Shown: positions 35,263 to 47,556 of the stretch, piece after piece | Position numbering within the stretch: position 1 is the first letter of the stretch | Layout of the letters: the number at the start of each line of letters is the position of its first letter | Assembly (NCBI GenBank): GCA_023678885.1 | Contig: CM043013.1 | Location: 25,266,791 to 25,330,790 of the forward strand | Source: Pogostemon cablin | Taxonomy: Eukaryota; Streptophyta; Magnoliopsida; Lamiales; Lamiaceae | Direction of reading: 5' to 3' | Length of the DNA stretch: 64,000 bases | The notes under the pieces: generated by a model | The model's database searches: none | Told to the model about the DNA's origin: nothing | Seen by the model: the letters and a program-made list of their open reading frames with translations, nothing else | Made by a program: the position numbers and the translations under genes

Positions 35263-36883
35263 TAAAAAAAATGATAAACAAGAGGAGAAATTTTCACCTA
35301 GAGAACATCTAACGAACATAAACCACAATATATCACAAGTAATAAGGACTTCAAAATCAAGTTAAGTATCCCTACATAATCAAACTTATAACATGAAAGA
35401 TTAACGAGTTCAATCTCAAGCATGACAAAAGAGTAATCAAATCCCTTTCAATCCAAGCCTTTCATAGGATATCAAATTCACTCAACACTCTTTGAAGTAA
35501 GGTTTTGATCAACACTCATCAACCGGTTAAAATCGACTCACCATAGGCTTGCTCATGGACTATGTTCACAAGCCACCTTAGTTTCAATAAGTGATCAAAA
35601 AGTTCTTTATCTTTGGATGTAATGTTTAGGCTCTTTGGTAAGGTAGGAAACTTTGGATAATAGTGACTTTTCAAGTGTGGTTGATCGAAGAGATGATTCC
35701 TTTCTTCAACGTCCTCACTTTCATGCTTTCTTTCTTTTCTACTTTAATCACAAGCACTAAGCATCATCATTCCTTGGATTTCTTGAGCTTCTTTTTGAAT
35801 GGCATACTTCTTGTCTTTGACTTTTGTATTCCTTGAGCATATTTTTCTATTTTGCTCATTTTTCACTTTTGTTGAAGTTGCACTTGCTTTTATCTTGAGC
35901 TCTTTCATCCTTTTTCTTGACCAACATGTCTTTCCATATACATTTGCATATCTTTCCACATTTTCCCTTGTAAATCATCATCATCCTCAATTACCCACAC
36001 ATAGGTTATATATAAGGTTTAAATGGGTTTTCAAGGCTTGTAATGTGCTTATATCACAAGAAATAGGCTTAAAGGTTCAAAGTGGCTTACTAGGGATAAT
36101 GTTTTTGGTAAGGAAATTTTATGGCCATGACTTTTTTTTCTTTTTTTTTTTTTTTTTTTTTCAACAAGGATGGCCTAATATCATTTCACAAATTTCAATC
36201 ATTCGGGCTTCGTTCCTATAGTCCAAGAGCAAGTTCTAGTTTGTCTAAGTTCAACCGGTCCTCTCTTCAATAATTAACCATGGAGGCACGGTTGAGGCTC
36301 AACTCTCACAAGCTTTTGCTTGGACCAAAAGAAACTCAATTAACCTTCATACTTCTCAAAATTGAACAAATTATGTAATCCATGTCACAATTTTAACAAG
36401 TAGAAACCATTAACTTGCTTGCCATCACCTATCACAAACAATGCATCATAGCTCATACTCAAAAACATTACTCAACTCTTTCCCAAAACATACCACCAAA
36501 ACCACACCTATACAAGAATTAAAATAACAACAAACATCACCTACTAATCAAGGGATCAACAAACAATACAAACATATAACATGCATAAATCAAATCATCC
36601 ATCAAAAGAAAATAAAGCACATCAACTCAAACCCATAACGATAAAGATCAATCTCCCATCGCATCAAACAACGAAAAATCAAACTAAAATACCAAAAAGG
36701 AAATCGCATAAAACTAAAAAAAAAAAAAAAAAACCCAAAGTAAAACCTCCCAAAACCAACACTTTAAGTACAATCCAATCAAATCCTAACAAATCAAATC
36801 AAATGTCTAAGCAATAATACTTCCAAAATTCTAAATAATAGCTAGATGAATGGACAAAAGTGTCAAGCACTCAAAATACTCCC
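35226..36883 (-). other. 3' noncoding region of element D
   Basis: No supported gene. It contains a long T-tract (36132-36161) and an A-tract near 36716-36733, otherwise AT-rich. The block near 35600-35670 is related to the 3' noncoding DNA of A. The first 320 bp are duplicated at the other end of D (47764-48083). Confidence 0.75.
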
Positions 36884-38425
36884 TCATTGTTCCGGAGGCG
36901 GAGGAGGTGGACGATAGGTGTTCCATGGAATGTAGGCTCGAGGGTTCGCAGGAAACTGGAAGTTGAACATCATGGTCATCATCTCCTCCATGTTGTTGGA
37001 GTGCACCCTTGTTTGTTCTTCATAGTACTTCCTCCTTCGTTGTCCAGCTCTCAATTCTTCAATGTGTCTTCCATGCTCTTGCTGGACTTCGCGAATCTCC
37101 TTGATCTGAGTCCCATATGTCTGCTGCACATGCCTCATGTCGCGTACCTCATCCATCATATAGTTCCACCTTTCATCTCCTTGGCCTGGTGCGACTGGTG
37201 GCGGTGCCTCTTCCTCAAACAGTGGTGGATCAGGGCCTTGCTCCTCAAACTCAATCTGCTCCGGTTGCTCTCCTTGCTCATCACCCTCCATGGGCACTTG
37301 CTCGGCCCTCAAATTGGCTAGCTCTTCATTTTCTTCAACTCTAACCTGCCTCAGAACCTGTTCCATTTCATCTCTGTTTCTTCTATAAAATGCCTTAACA
37401 ACTCTGGAATGGTTCACACTTCCCATAGCCAAATTTGCAAGCCTTCTCCTTGTATAAACTGTAGTGAGCTCCGGCATTGGCAACGGAAATGGAGCTCCCT
37501 TCTCCTGCCTTAAACAGTATTGATTTCCTACCATGGTCAAAAATTCCATCCTCATCAGCTGTGAGTAATTCAACCCTTCACTAACCATACGATTCTCCAT
37601 CCCTGCGAAGTTAACTCCCATTCCTTGAGCTATCATTGTAATCATCCCTCCTAGCATCAACCCTTGAGAACTCTGCCTCTTTGCAACTCTCTCTGCATGT
37701 TGCACAAAGTGTGCTGCAACATTAAGCGGTAGCTCTTTATACATACAATACATGATGTTGAGCTGCTTTTCTCCAACTGAGCCTCCTTCAAACCTTCCCA
37801 ATATAGTGTTGGAGACGATCTTCTCCAAATATCTCATTACCGGATTCCGGATGGCTGTTCCCTTTGAGGCACTAGGGACGTACCCTGCTCTCTCAGTTCC
37901 ATCGTTCACAAGGCTTGACCACCATTCCTGTTGGTTGAAAGTTCCTCCGGCATAAAAGCTCCGATGGAATTCGCATGGCGGGCACCCAAAACACTCATTC
38001 AAAAATGCCAATGGAACCTTTTCCCTCAACACATTGTCTAGCTGAAAAGTCACCCACAATGGATACCCATTCCTATCTTTCTTCACTTGTAAAGTTCTCA
38101 TGAATTCCGCAGTGAGATGATAGTAGGTTGGCGGCCTCTTATCGAAGAAAGCTTCCATCTGAGAGAAGCGAAATAACTTCCTCAGATCTTCCTCTATACC
38201 TAGTCCCCTCATTGTCTCCGTATCTTGGAAACGAGTAGCCTTTACCTTCGGAGCTAGCACTTGCCAGCGAAGCACAAACTTTCCCCAATAATCCTCGAAC
38301 TCAACCCCAAATTCCTGCGGATGAATTCCTTCAATTACCAACTGGGCATCCAAGTTAGATAACTCCTCAGGGTCGGTTATCACAATGAAATCCTCGGTCC
38401 TAGGGCGAACTCTCCTCTCGGCCAT
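36884..38425 (-). CDS. Athila 3' ORF protein of element D (env-position, unknown function)
   Basis: An uninterrupted 513-residue ORF, the only intact copy in the window. The start ATG (38423-38425) directly follows a strong acceptor-like TTGTAG, so it probably begins exon 2 of a spliced RNA. The N-terminal half is conserved with A and C: RPPTYYHLTAEFMRTLQV near residues 134-151, TAIRNPVMRYLEKIVSNTILGRFEGGS near 214-240, then LNIMYCMYKELPLNV. The C-terminal part is acidic (about 390-430), then a Gln/Arg-rich likely coiled coil (about 435-480) and a Pro-rich tail. I see no signal peptide or membrane anchor, so the label envelope is positional only. It resembles the plant transposon protein family found downstream of pol in Athila elements. 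DNA or RNA binding is possible but unproven. Confidence 0.85.
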   Translation of the reverse strand: MAERRVRPRTEDFIVITDPEELSNLDAQLVIEGIHPQEFGVEFEDYWGKFVLRWQVLAPKVKATRFQDTETMRGLGIEEDLRKLFRFSQMEAFFDKRPPTYYHLTAEFMRTLQVKKDRNGYPLWVTFQLDNVLREKVPLAFLNECFGCPPCEFHRSFYAGGTFNQQEWWSSLVNDGTERAGYVPSASKGTAIRNPVMRYLEKIVSNTILGRFEGGSVGEKQLNIMYCMYKELPLNVAAHFVQHAERVAKRQSSQGLMLGGMITMIAQGMGVNFAGMENRMVSEGLNYSQLMRMEFLTMVGNQYCLRQEKGAPFPLPMPELTTVYTRRRLANLAMGSVNHSRVVKAFYRRNRDEMEQVLRQVRVEENEELANLRAEQVPMEGDEQGEQPEQIEFEEQGPDPPLFEEEAPPPVAPGQGDERWNYMMDEVRDMRHVQQTYGTQIKEIREVQQEHGRHIEELRAGQRRRKYYEEQTRVHSNNMEEMMTMMFNFQFPANPRAYIPWNTYRPPPPPPEQ

Positions 38426-38953
38426 CTACAATGTACAAACAATATACAACTTATCAAACATATTCACACTTAACAACTTATCACCATTCATCACAACTAT
38501 CAACAATTATAACCAATTTCTACTCATGATCACACATATGAATCCTCACTTCAATCATCTTAAAATGCTATTCACATTTGACCATCAATTTCCAACAAAT
38601 TCCTCTCTTAGACATTTCATCGAACACTTGGCATGCACAAAATTTAAACATCCTCTCAACATACAATTTGCATAGCCTCATGCCCAAATCTTACATTTCT
38701 AAAGCTAATCTCTCACAAATAAACATCATACTCACGTAATTCATCAATAAGCACAACACAATTATTCAAATTCAACATTCTCACACAAATCCCCAAATTT
38801 CTCATGAACCCTAATTCACTTTATTCAAAAATTCTATTCAAAACATGTATGAACATCATCAATTAAGCATAAAATTCACATTAGAACAAAGCCCATATAT
38901 CAATTTACTAAATTCATATCAAAATTCAAAAGTTTTGGTTCAAGAAGTCATAC
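38426..38953 (-). other. Predicted leader intron of the D 3' ORF
   Basis: 528 bp from GAAAG^GTATGA (38953) to TTGTAG^ATGG (38426). It is AT-rich. Length and position match the predicted introns in A (522 bp) and C (540 bp). In D the start codon is in exon 2, whereas in A, B and C it is in exon 1. Confidence 0.6.
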
Positions 38954-39136
38954 CTTTCAACAATTGGATGTGGAGAAGTGATTTGGTGTGCAAACTTGAC
39001 AAACTTTACTCACAATCCTTCAAAAACTAACCTGGTGGAAGATTTGTGTACTTGGAGGGGTAAATTGGATGTGTACGGATGAAAGGGAGTGTGTAGAATG
39101 CTTACGGAAAAGCCCTTTTAAAAACCTGGTCGAAGC

Positions 39137-39254
39137 CCTGCACGGCCCGTGTTACACAGCACGGCCTCAAGTGAGGCCGTGCAGCGTGTTCTGATCCTGC
39201 TACACGGCCAACTGCTACAGGGCCGTGTGCGGAACACAGCCCGTGTAGCAGTTT
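39137..39254. repeat. ACACGGCC/GGCCGTGT array in the D spacer
   Basis: About seven copies in 118 bp. Its edge next to ACCTGGT coincides with the edge of the TTCGACC array in A and B, and one stray GGTCGAA (39128-39134) sits exactly at that edge. Confidence 0.88.
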
Positions 39255-39530
39255 GCCCTGTTCTTCATTTTTCTTGCTTCACTCCATCCTTGCCCTGTTT
39301 TTCACTCTTCACATACCCTATTCATGCTCAAACACTACTCAATGTCATCCATGCTACACTCATAATCAAGAATGGATCGAAATGTACTCAAAACACCACC
39401 AAACACACCAAAACTATACTAACTCATGAGAAACATATTCAAAATTTTTCAAAAATGACCATTTTGCAAAGATGATATATATACACAAGATAACACAATC
39501 AATTGAACAAAGTATAGATCACACCACGCA

Positions 39531-39728
39531 CTCTCCCCCCAAACTTAAATCGAAACAAGTTACGAATTAAGTTTGCAAAAGTGGTGAGACATACCTTATT
39601 CGTTTTCTCAATGCTCTTCATGAACTTCTCCACCTCTTATGCCTACTTTAAGCTCCAATTGATCAAGTGTGACCACCACGCAACCTCCCCCCAAACTTAA
39701 ATTAACACAAGTGTTAAAATTTAAGTTT
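39531..39728 (-). repeat. Duplicated internal PPT-hairpin module of D
   Basis: Two related blocks of about 75 bp, each with CCCCCCAAACTTAAA (plus view) and inverted arms. The better arm pair is AAACTTAAATTAACAC (39693-39708) with GTGTTAAAATTTAAGTTT (39711-39728), a near-perfect stem with a 2-nt loop and one bulge. The minus-strand G-tract resembles the true 3' PPT. Confidence 0.7.
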
Positions 39729-39876
39729 GTAAAGAGTGGTGAGGCATACAATCATCATTCCACCTTTAGCATCCGTGTCCTTTCTCTTATGCATTTCTCA
39801 TGAACTTAACCACCTTCATACCAAATCTACAAGAAAACTAAAAAAAATCTACACTAAACCAATACTCAAAAGAAGT

Positions 39877-42800
39877 TTAAGAAGAGAGAGTAACCACATA
39901 CACCCTCTCCTTTTGAGAAGGAGATAGGTATTGCTTCACTCTATGACCATTTACCACAAATTCATTATTTGGACCCTTTAACCTCAATGTATGTCCATTC
40001 AACACTTCAAGCACTTCATAGGGTCCCATCCATTTTGATTTAAGCTTTCCGGGAAACAACTTGAGCCTCGAATTGAATACAAGCACTTTATCCCCGAGAG
40101 CAAACGTCTTCTCCTTGACCTTAGCATCATGCCATCTCTTCATATTTTCCTTATGGATAATTGAGTTTTCAAATGCTCTTCCTCTAAACTCCTCCAACTC
40201 AACTAACTTCAACAACCTTGCTTGACCACTTTCCCCCTCGTCCATATTAAGGCGTTTGATAGCCCATAATGCACGGTGTTCAAGCTCCACGGGGAGATGA
40301 CAAGCTTTACCATAGACCAATTGATACGGTGAGACACCAAGAATGGTCTTAAAAGCCGTCCGATAAGCCCATAAAGCGTCGTCAAGCTTGTCCGACCAAT
40401 CCTTCCTCCCTCCATTGATGGTCTTCTACAAAACTAACTTGATTTGGCGGTTTGAGACCTCCGCCAAACCATTTGCTTGAGGGTGGTAAGGTGTAGCCAC
40501 TCGATGTTTCACTCCATATCTTTTCAACAAACTCTCCATCAACTTGTTTACAAAGTGTGATCCTCCATCGCTCACTAAAGCCCGTGGAACTCCAAACCTA
40601 GCAAAAATGTTCTTTTTCAAAAACCTTTGCACAATCAAAGCATCATTTGTCTTCGTGGGGATTGCCTCCACCCACTTGGACACATAATCCACAGCTAGCA
40701 AGATGTACACATATCCTTTAGACGAGGGAAATGGTCCCATAAAATCAATCCCCCATACATAAAAAATTTCTACATCAATCCTTAAGGTCATGGGCATTTC
40801 ATCTCTCTTGCCTATTCCCCCTATCCTTTGGCATCTATCACACTTTGCAACAAACTTCTTTGCATCCTTAAACAATGTTGGCCAATAGAAGCCCGATTGT
40901 AAAACCTTAGCCTCCGTCTTTTGATGAGCAAAGTGACCTCCACACAAAGACGAGTGACAAAGTTCAAGAATCCCCATAACTTCTTCTTCAGCTACACATC
41001 TCCTTATTACTCCATCATTGCAAATTTTAAACAAATACGGCTCATCCCAAAAATACTTCTTAACTTCAACATGAAACCTCTTTTCTTTGTACTCATTAAG
41101 CAACGTGGGCTTGATTCCACACACAAAGAAATTGACGTAATCGGCGTACCAAGGCGGCACATTCACCATGCGAGTACTCACTTGCTTGACCTCTAGTAGT
41201 AAAATGTCCTCATCCGGGAACTCATCCCCAAAGGGCTTCAAATCTTCATTTGTACCTCCATTTTCTAACCTAGACAAATGGTCCGCAATCACATTCTCCA
41301 CACCCTTTTTATCCTTGATGACCACATCAAATTCCTGCAAAAGAAACACCCAACGAATTAAACGAGGTTTAGCTTCTTTCTTACTCATGAGGTATTTTAT
41401 AGCCGCGTGATCCGTGTAGACAATCGTTTGTGTTCCAACCAAGTATGGTCGAAACTTCTCAAAAGCATACACTACGGCTAAAAATTCCTTCTCCGTTGTG
41501 GTGTAGTTAATTTGGCACGAATTCAATGTCTTTGAGGCGTAATAGATTGCTCTAAACTTCTTCTCTCTCATTTGCCCCAACACCACTCCAATGGATTGAT
41601 CGCTAGCATCACAATGAAGTTCAAATTGTAAACTCCAATCCGGGGTAACGAGGATCGGAGATGAAGTGAGAGCATCCTTAAGCACCTGAAATGACACACA
41701 ACACTCATCATCAAAGTTAAATGGACAATCTTTTTCAAGCAATTTACAAAGGGGTTTAGCAATTTTGGAAAAATCCTTAATGAAGCGTCTATAAAAGCCC
41801 GCATGTCCTAAGAACGATCTCACCCCCTTCTCACTAGTAGGAGGGGAAAGACGTTCTATGGCTATTACTTTAGCTCTATCCACTTTTAACCCATGCTTTG
41901 AAATATGATGTCCCAAGACTATCCCATCGGTCACCATAAAGTGGCATTTTTCCCAATTTAGCACAAGACTCGACTCTTCACACCTCTGCAACACAATCGT
42001 GAGATTAGTTAAGCAAATATCATAAGAAGATCCATACACGGAAAAATCATCCATAAACACCTCCATAATATTTTCAATTAAACCATCAAAGATTGTCATC
42101 ATACAACGCTGAAAAGTGGCAGGGGCATTACATAGACCAAATGGCATCATTCTAAACGCAAATGTACCATAGGGACATGTGAACGTTGTCTTCTCTTGAT
42201 CTTCCGGTGCAATCAATATTTGATTGTACCCGGAATAACCATCAAGAAAACAATAGTACTCATGCCCCGCAAGACGATCCAATATTTGATCTATGAATGG
42301 CAATGGGAAATGATCTTTACGAGTATTCTCATTCAACTTACGATAATCAACACATACTCTCCAACCCGTGATAGTTCTAGTGGCAATTGTTTCATTTGTA
42401 TCGGATCTAACAATTGTCATACCACCTTTCTTTGCCACTACATGTAGAGGACTTACATATTGACTATCACTAATTGGAAAGATTATTCCCGCATCAAGCC
42501 ATTTTAACACCTCTTTCCTTACCACTTCTTGCATTATAGGATTTAATCTACGTTGGTTTTGCACACAAGACTTTTCATCATCAATCAAATGGATCTTATG
42601 CATGCACATAGATGGACTAATACCTTTCAAATCTTTAATGCTCCAACCAATAGATGACTTATGATCTCTTAAGACTCTTAGCAATTTTTCTACTTCTAAA
42701 TCATTAAGGGAAGAGGATACAATTACCGGATACGTTTCATCTTTTTCCAAGTAAGCATACTTTAAGTGATCCGGCAATGGTTTCAACTCTACCTTCTTCT

Positions 42801-45800
42801 TCTCTTGCACTTCCAAAAATGGCTTTTCATCAAGTTTCTCCACCTTTACCTCCTTTGCTTCCTCTTTTGTGAGTGCCCTACAAGCATTTAAACCATGCAA
42901 TTCATCAATTATTTCATCATTTTCTACACCAAAAGAAGATTTAGCTTTTATAGATTCAAGAGAATAAGAGTGGCTTATGATGATTTCCAAAGGGTCCTTG
43001 GAGTGAAGGTGATACATATGCTCTTCAACCATGTCGTCAATAACCTCCACTTTTCCACATTCCTCCCTAGGATACCTCATAGCCTCACTTAAAGAAAATA
43101 TGACTTCATCCTCATTCACCCTCAAAGTTAGCTCCCCTTTCTCCACATCTATCAATGCTTTCCCGGTGGCAAGAAACGGACGTCCAAGTATCAATGGGAC
43201 ACTATCATCTTCAGCCATATCTAGTACCACAAAATCAACGGGGAACACAAACTTGCCAACTTTGATCAAAACATCTTCCACTATTCCCTTGGGATGTGTC
43301 AACGACCGATCGGCTAATTGAAGTGTAACCGACGTCGGTTTGACCTCACCAATACCCAACTTTTTGAAGATTGATAAGGGCATTAAGTTAATGCTTGCCC
43401 CTAGATCACATAAAGCTTTGTAGTTCCCTTGCTCTCCCATCTCACAAAGAATAGTGAAACTGCCCGGATCTTTCAATTTAGGGGGAAGTTTCTTTTGCAA
43501 GATTACACTACATTCCTCCGTAAGGTTCACCGTTTCGAACTCTCCCAAGCTTCTTTTCTTTGAAAAGATATCCTTCAAAAATTTGGCATAGTTGGGCATT
43601 TGAAGTAAGACCTCTGCAAAAGGCATATTCACATGTATCTTCTTCAACATTTCAACAAACTTGGCAAATTTCTCTTCTAATCCCTTTTTCAAGCATCTTT
43701 GTGGAAACGGGATTGCCATGGGCAACTTAGGAATCCCCCATTTATCCCTTTCAAACTTTTCCTCTCTCTCTTTCCGTTTTGCTTCTCTACATCTTTCCCA
43801 TTTCTTTGGAGACTTTACTTTTTCTTCTTCAAGTGTAGGGGTACTTTCACCTTTTTCAACAATATCAACTTCTTTCTCTTTCCCTTCTTCACCCAAACTT
43901 TCCATAGGCTCAAGTTCACAATCCACCTCCTCTACTTCCGTTGGCATTGAAGGCCCTTCGTATTTTGTTCCACTACGAAGTTCAATCACCTTACATTGCT
44001 CCTTCGGATTAGTAATAGTTGTAGATGGAAACTTCCCTTGGTGATGAACATTACCCCTTTCACTTGCCATTTGACTAATGTGAGTCTCAATTGCTTTGAA
44101 CCTCCTCTCATTCATATCATTTTGTAGTCTCCTTTCTTCATTTTGTTGTCTCATTTCATGTTTCATTTCATCTATTCCTTCTTTAGTCCCTTTCATGAAT
44201 TCCAACACTTTAGCCATTTGATCTTCATTTGAAGACTTTCCTTCACCATTTGGCGCTTTCTCTCCCGGATGAATCCCCGGTGACAACGTAAGTGCATTCC
44301 CTTGGTTCCCATATGACAAATTCTCATACCTTCGAGGTTGATTGAAGTTTCCTTGAAAGTTACCTTGCCCCCAACCTCCTTGCCTTTGTGGATATACTCC
44401 TCCATGATTCCCAAAATTCCCACCATAATTTCCTTGGAAGTTCCTTCCTTGCATGAAGGCAACTTCCTCAAGCGTCATTTCGGGTGGGCACCAACTATCT
44501 TGAACTCCAAAATTAGAGGACATTCCTTGTTGAGGCATAGAATTCGGCATTTGACCACTTTGAGACGATTGTCCCACATTAGGCATAGACATACCTTGTT
44601 GAAAATTAGGAAACACTTGTTGATTCATCAAAGGTGATGATGTACCTTGTTGAGGATTTGTAAGCATTTGTTGATTCACCAATGGCTTGGACAAAGAATC
44701 CGGAGACACTTGCCAATTTTCACTCATTTTCTTGAGTATCTCCTTGATTGCCTTATCGGTGACATCTTCTTTAGGCACCTCCACCTTTTTCACTTGTTGC
44801 AAGCACACCTCTTCCATCTTAGCAATCCTTTCTTTTTCATATAGGCCCACAACTCTATCCATGGCCCATTGTCCCGTATTCAAAGCTATTTCCTCGCATA
44901 TGGCAATTGCTCTTTCCGGAGTTTTCCCCAAAATCGAACCTCCCGATGAAGCATCAACTAGCATCCTTTCACCCCCACTCAAACCGGCATAGAAAAATCC
45001 TACTTGTTGATCTTCGGGAAATCCGTGTTGTGGACACTTCCTTAGCATTTCTTTGAATCGGTCCCAAGCTTCACTAAAAGTTTCAAGAGGCATTTGCTTA
45101 AACTGCAATATTTGACCTTTGAGATGCAACATCTTTGATGGTGGGAAATACTTGCTCAAGAACTTTTGTGCCAACTCTCTCCATGTGTTGTAGGATCCCG
45201 GTGGTAAAGTATGATACCAAGCCTTAGCTCTATCTCGTAATGAAAACGAGAAAAGCTTCAATTTAATAATATCCTCACTTACCCCATTTATCTTGACCGT
45301 GTTTGCTAACTCCGTAAATTGGGCTAAGTGAGCATTTGGATCCTCCATAGTACCACCACCAAATTGGTTTGCTTGCACCATATTGATCAATCCCGTCTTG
45401 ATCTCAAAATGATTAACATTCACCGGTGGTCCCACAACATAGTTTCCATATTGAGGTTGGAAATGATCTCGGATATTCATCCCCACTCCATTATTTTCAT
45501 TACCCCGAGGTTGATTTTGCACTACCGGAGGAGCTTGTTGGTTATCCCTTGCTTCTTGTTGTGCCAACAAGTTTTGAATGATAGCTTGCATTTGCTCATT
45601 GTGAGCTTCCATTCGTTGGTTTTGAGCTTGCATTTGTTGGTTTTGCAAGTGCACTTGTTGCATATAACCTTGTGGCACATACTCCGGATTATTGTTTCCC
45701 CCTCGAGCATTATCACCCCCTTGAAAAAGCCTCATGTTACCTTCTTCATCACCAATATTTGCATTATCCCTTATGTGTTCCATTTCTTCTTCCGTAGGGT

Positions 45801-45888
45801 TTAGAATTCCTCTTCTTTGTCTTCTTAAGGTAGCTTCCAACTCCAAGTTCAAAGGTTCAATAGATTGAAACCTTGAACGAGTTTGCAT
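39877..45888 (-). CDS. gag-pol: Athila gag-pol polyprotein of element D, one in-frame TAG
   Basis: A single frame of 2,004 codons from ATG 45888, interrupted only by TAG at 40426-40428 after residue 1820. By homology with C this was a Glu codon. Gag has an N-terminal Gln-rich coiled coil (about 75-115), a retrotransposon gag domain (about 160-340) and a Gly/Asn/Gln-rich tail; no CCHC knuckle is visible. The protease has CDLGASINLMP (about 827-837) and ILGRPF. RT runs about 1130-1350 with CFLDGYSGYNQ and FMDDFS (about 1278). RNase H has CDASDQS (about 1426) and YTDHAAIKYL. Integrase has an HHCC finger (about 1645-1687), D in WGIDFMGP (about 1715), D in VSDGGSHF (about 1774) and E in NGLAEVSN (about 1810). 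The last 183 residues after TAG complete the integrase C-terminus. Full length is therefore preserved except for the nonsense codon. Confidence 0.95.
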
Positions 45889-46015
45889 GTACCTACAAGA
45901 ATTCTCAAATTAGCTCTCCAAGTAACCAAGACAAGTAAACAACTATACAAATGAAAGAAATATCCTTATCAAGACTAATCAACTTCAAACTCGTTACAAC
46001 CACAAGTTTAACATT

Positions 46016-46033
46016 TCCCCGGCAGCGGCGCCA
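46016..46033 (-). other. Primer binding site of element D (tRNA-Asp)
   Basis: Minus strand TGGCGCCGCTGCCGGGGA, one mismatch from the complement of the tRNA-Asp 3' end, directly adjoining the LTR. Confidence 0.92.
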
Positions 46034-47198
46034 TGAACTTAGCCGCATTTCTAGTGAAATGTCAAGAGTAAGTGTACTCTATCGCTGTTGTATACGCGTG
46101 ACCAAGTGCAAAATTTATAGTATTGTCGTCCCAAGGGAAAAGGTAAACTCAAGTTGTATCCGGATTTTCCATTGATTTATGTTTTGTAAGGATTATCAAG
46201 ATAAGGTTTTGATTTAAGAACTATGATTACTCTATCAATTAACTAATGAACTAGACAAGCAACTAATTATAACAAATATCAATCAAATCAAGTAGCAAGA
46301 TGAGATGGAATGGATGAAGTGTATCTAAGAAGAGAGCAAGGCTAGCAACATCATGGTCAAGGTCTTATGTAGACTTCTCACTCACTCAAGCATTGATGAC
46401 TTTCAAGTTATGATACTAAGGGCAATCACAATTGTACCCCTAACCCCTATGGCCAAGGTGATTAGGTTCTCAAATCTTTTACAAGTTTAAATCTCCTAAG
46501 ATTGTCTTACTCTCAATTCCCTCATGGGTACTATGATCATAAGTTGGTTCCCCTCACTAGTTCATCACTAATGTTCTATCATGAGGTTCTAAGCACTTGG
46601 AGGGAATGGCTTTCCTCCCCTCATACTAACCAAGTCACCTAATACAATCAATGATTCAATTAAACCACCACACATAATATTGGAATGGCCATCCTAACAC
46701 TATGCATAGAGAATTTAACCACACACATCATGCATCAAATGAGAATAAGCATTCATGATAGAAAGTAATCATAACAATCAATTCATCAAGCTTTAATAGT
46801 GCAAAAATCTACATATTTCCTAACCAATCATATTGCTAGCCTCACTTGAGGACTAGCCACAAATATTCATTGCCAATTGGCTACAATCCAATACAAGCTC
46901 CATATGAGCAATATAATGAAGAAAGTAGCAAAATAAAAGAGATTGAGCTTCCCCTTGAAGGTAGACTCCTTCTTCCTTGATCATGCCAAATTCTTCAAAC
47001 AAATCTGATTTTCTCTTCTTAGATGATGGAATGGATGGATGTATGGATGGATTTATGAAGATCAAGGTGAATTGATGGATTTAGATGGTGTAGATGAATT
47101 GTGGATCTAGTGTGTGAGGAAATGTGGTGTGGATTGTGTGTAACTGCTCTCAATCTGATCTAATGTGAATCTCCCTTTCAATTTCGCACCAATCATGG

Positions 47199-47205
47199 TT
47201 TTATA
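47199..47205 (-). promoter_or_regulatory. TATA box of the D 5' LTR
   Basis: TATAAAA on the minus strand about 560 nt from the U3 start and about 65 bp downstream of the CACGGCC array. Confidence 0.65.
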
Positions 47206-47269
47206 TCACTTATGGACCTTCTAGAAGCTTCCGGAACATTCTGAAATTTTCACAGGATTTTGCACCTAC

Positions 47270-47556
47270 ACGGCCCGTGTAGGGCACACCTACTTCGGCA
47301 TTTTTGTGCGTGCTTCCGGACACGGCTCGAGCTGCAATACACGGCCTTGATCATGGCCGTGCAGCAGTTTCTGACGATAATACACGGCTTCTTCTTACAG
47401 GGCCGAGCTCCGCACACGGGGCGTGCAGCAGCGCACGGCCCGTGCACCAGCGCACGGCCGAATCTCTGGCCGAGCAGCGTGTTCTGATGACATTACACGG
47501 CCAGCTGCTACAGGGCCGTGTTCCGCGTACGGCCCGTGCAGCTGCATGGCCTATTC
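47270..47556. repeat. ACACGGCC/GGCCGTGT array in the D 5' LTR
   Basis: Same array as 34714-35018 with one 19-bp unit fewer and several substitutions, showing that motif units are gained or lost. Confidence 0.92.

Larger units (their letters stand above)
38954..39876 (-). other. Spacer between pol and 3' ORF of element D
   Basis: Noncoding. In element orientation: two copies of a module with PPT-like tract and hairpin (about 39684-39735 and 39531-39570), the CACGGCC array (39137-39254), a CTTTTAAAAA box (about 39110-39120) and a CT-rich leader to the donor at 38953. Confidence 0.7.

Noticed and set aside
35799..36221. Plus-strand ORF rich in Phe and Leu
   Set aside because: Lies in the 3' noncoding DNA of D, includes a long T-tract and has no homologue in A or C.
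36884..38425. Calling the 3' ORF a retroviral envelope
   Set aside because: Only the position fits. I see no signal peptide, membrane anchor or fusion-type segment, so I keep it as unknown function.
43031..45804. Several plus-strand ORFs of 80-158 codons under D gag-pol
   Set aside because: Antisense shadows of the intact 1,820-codon frame.
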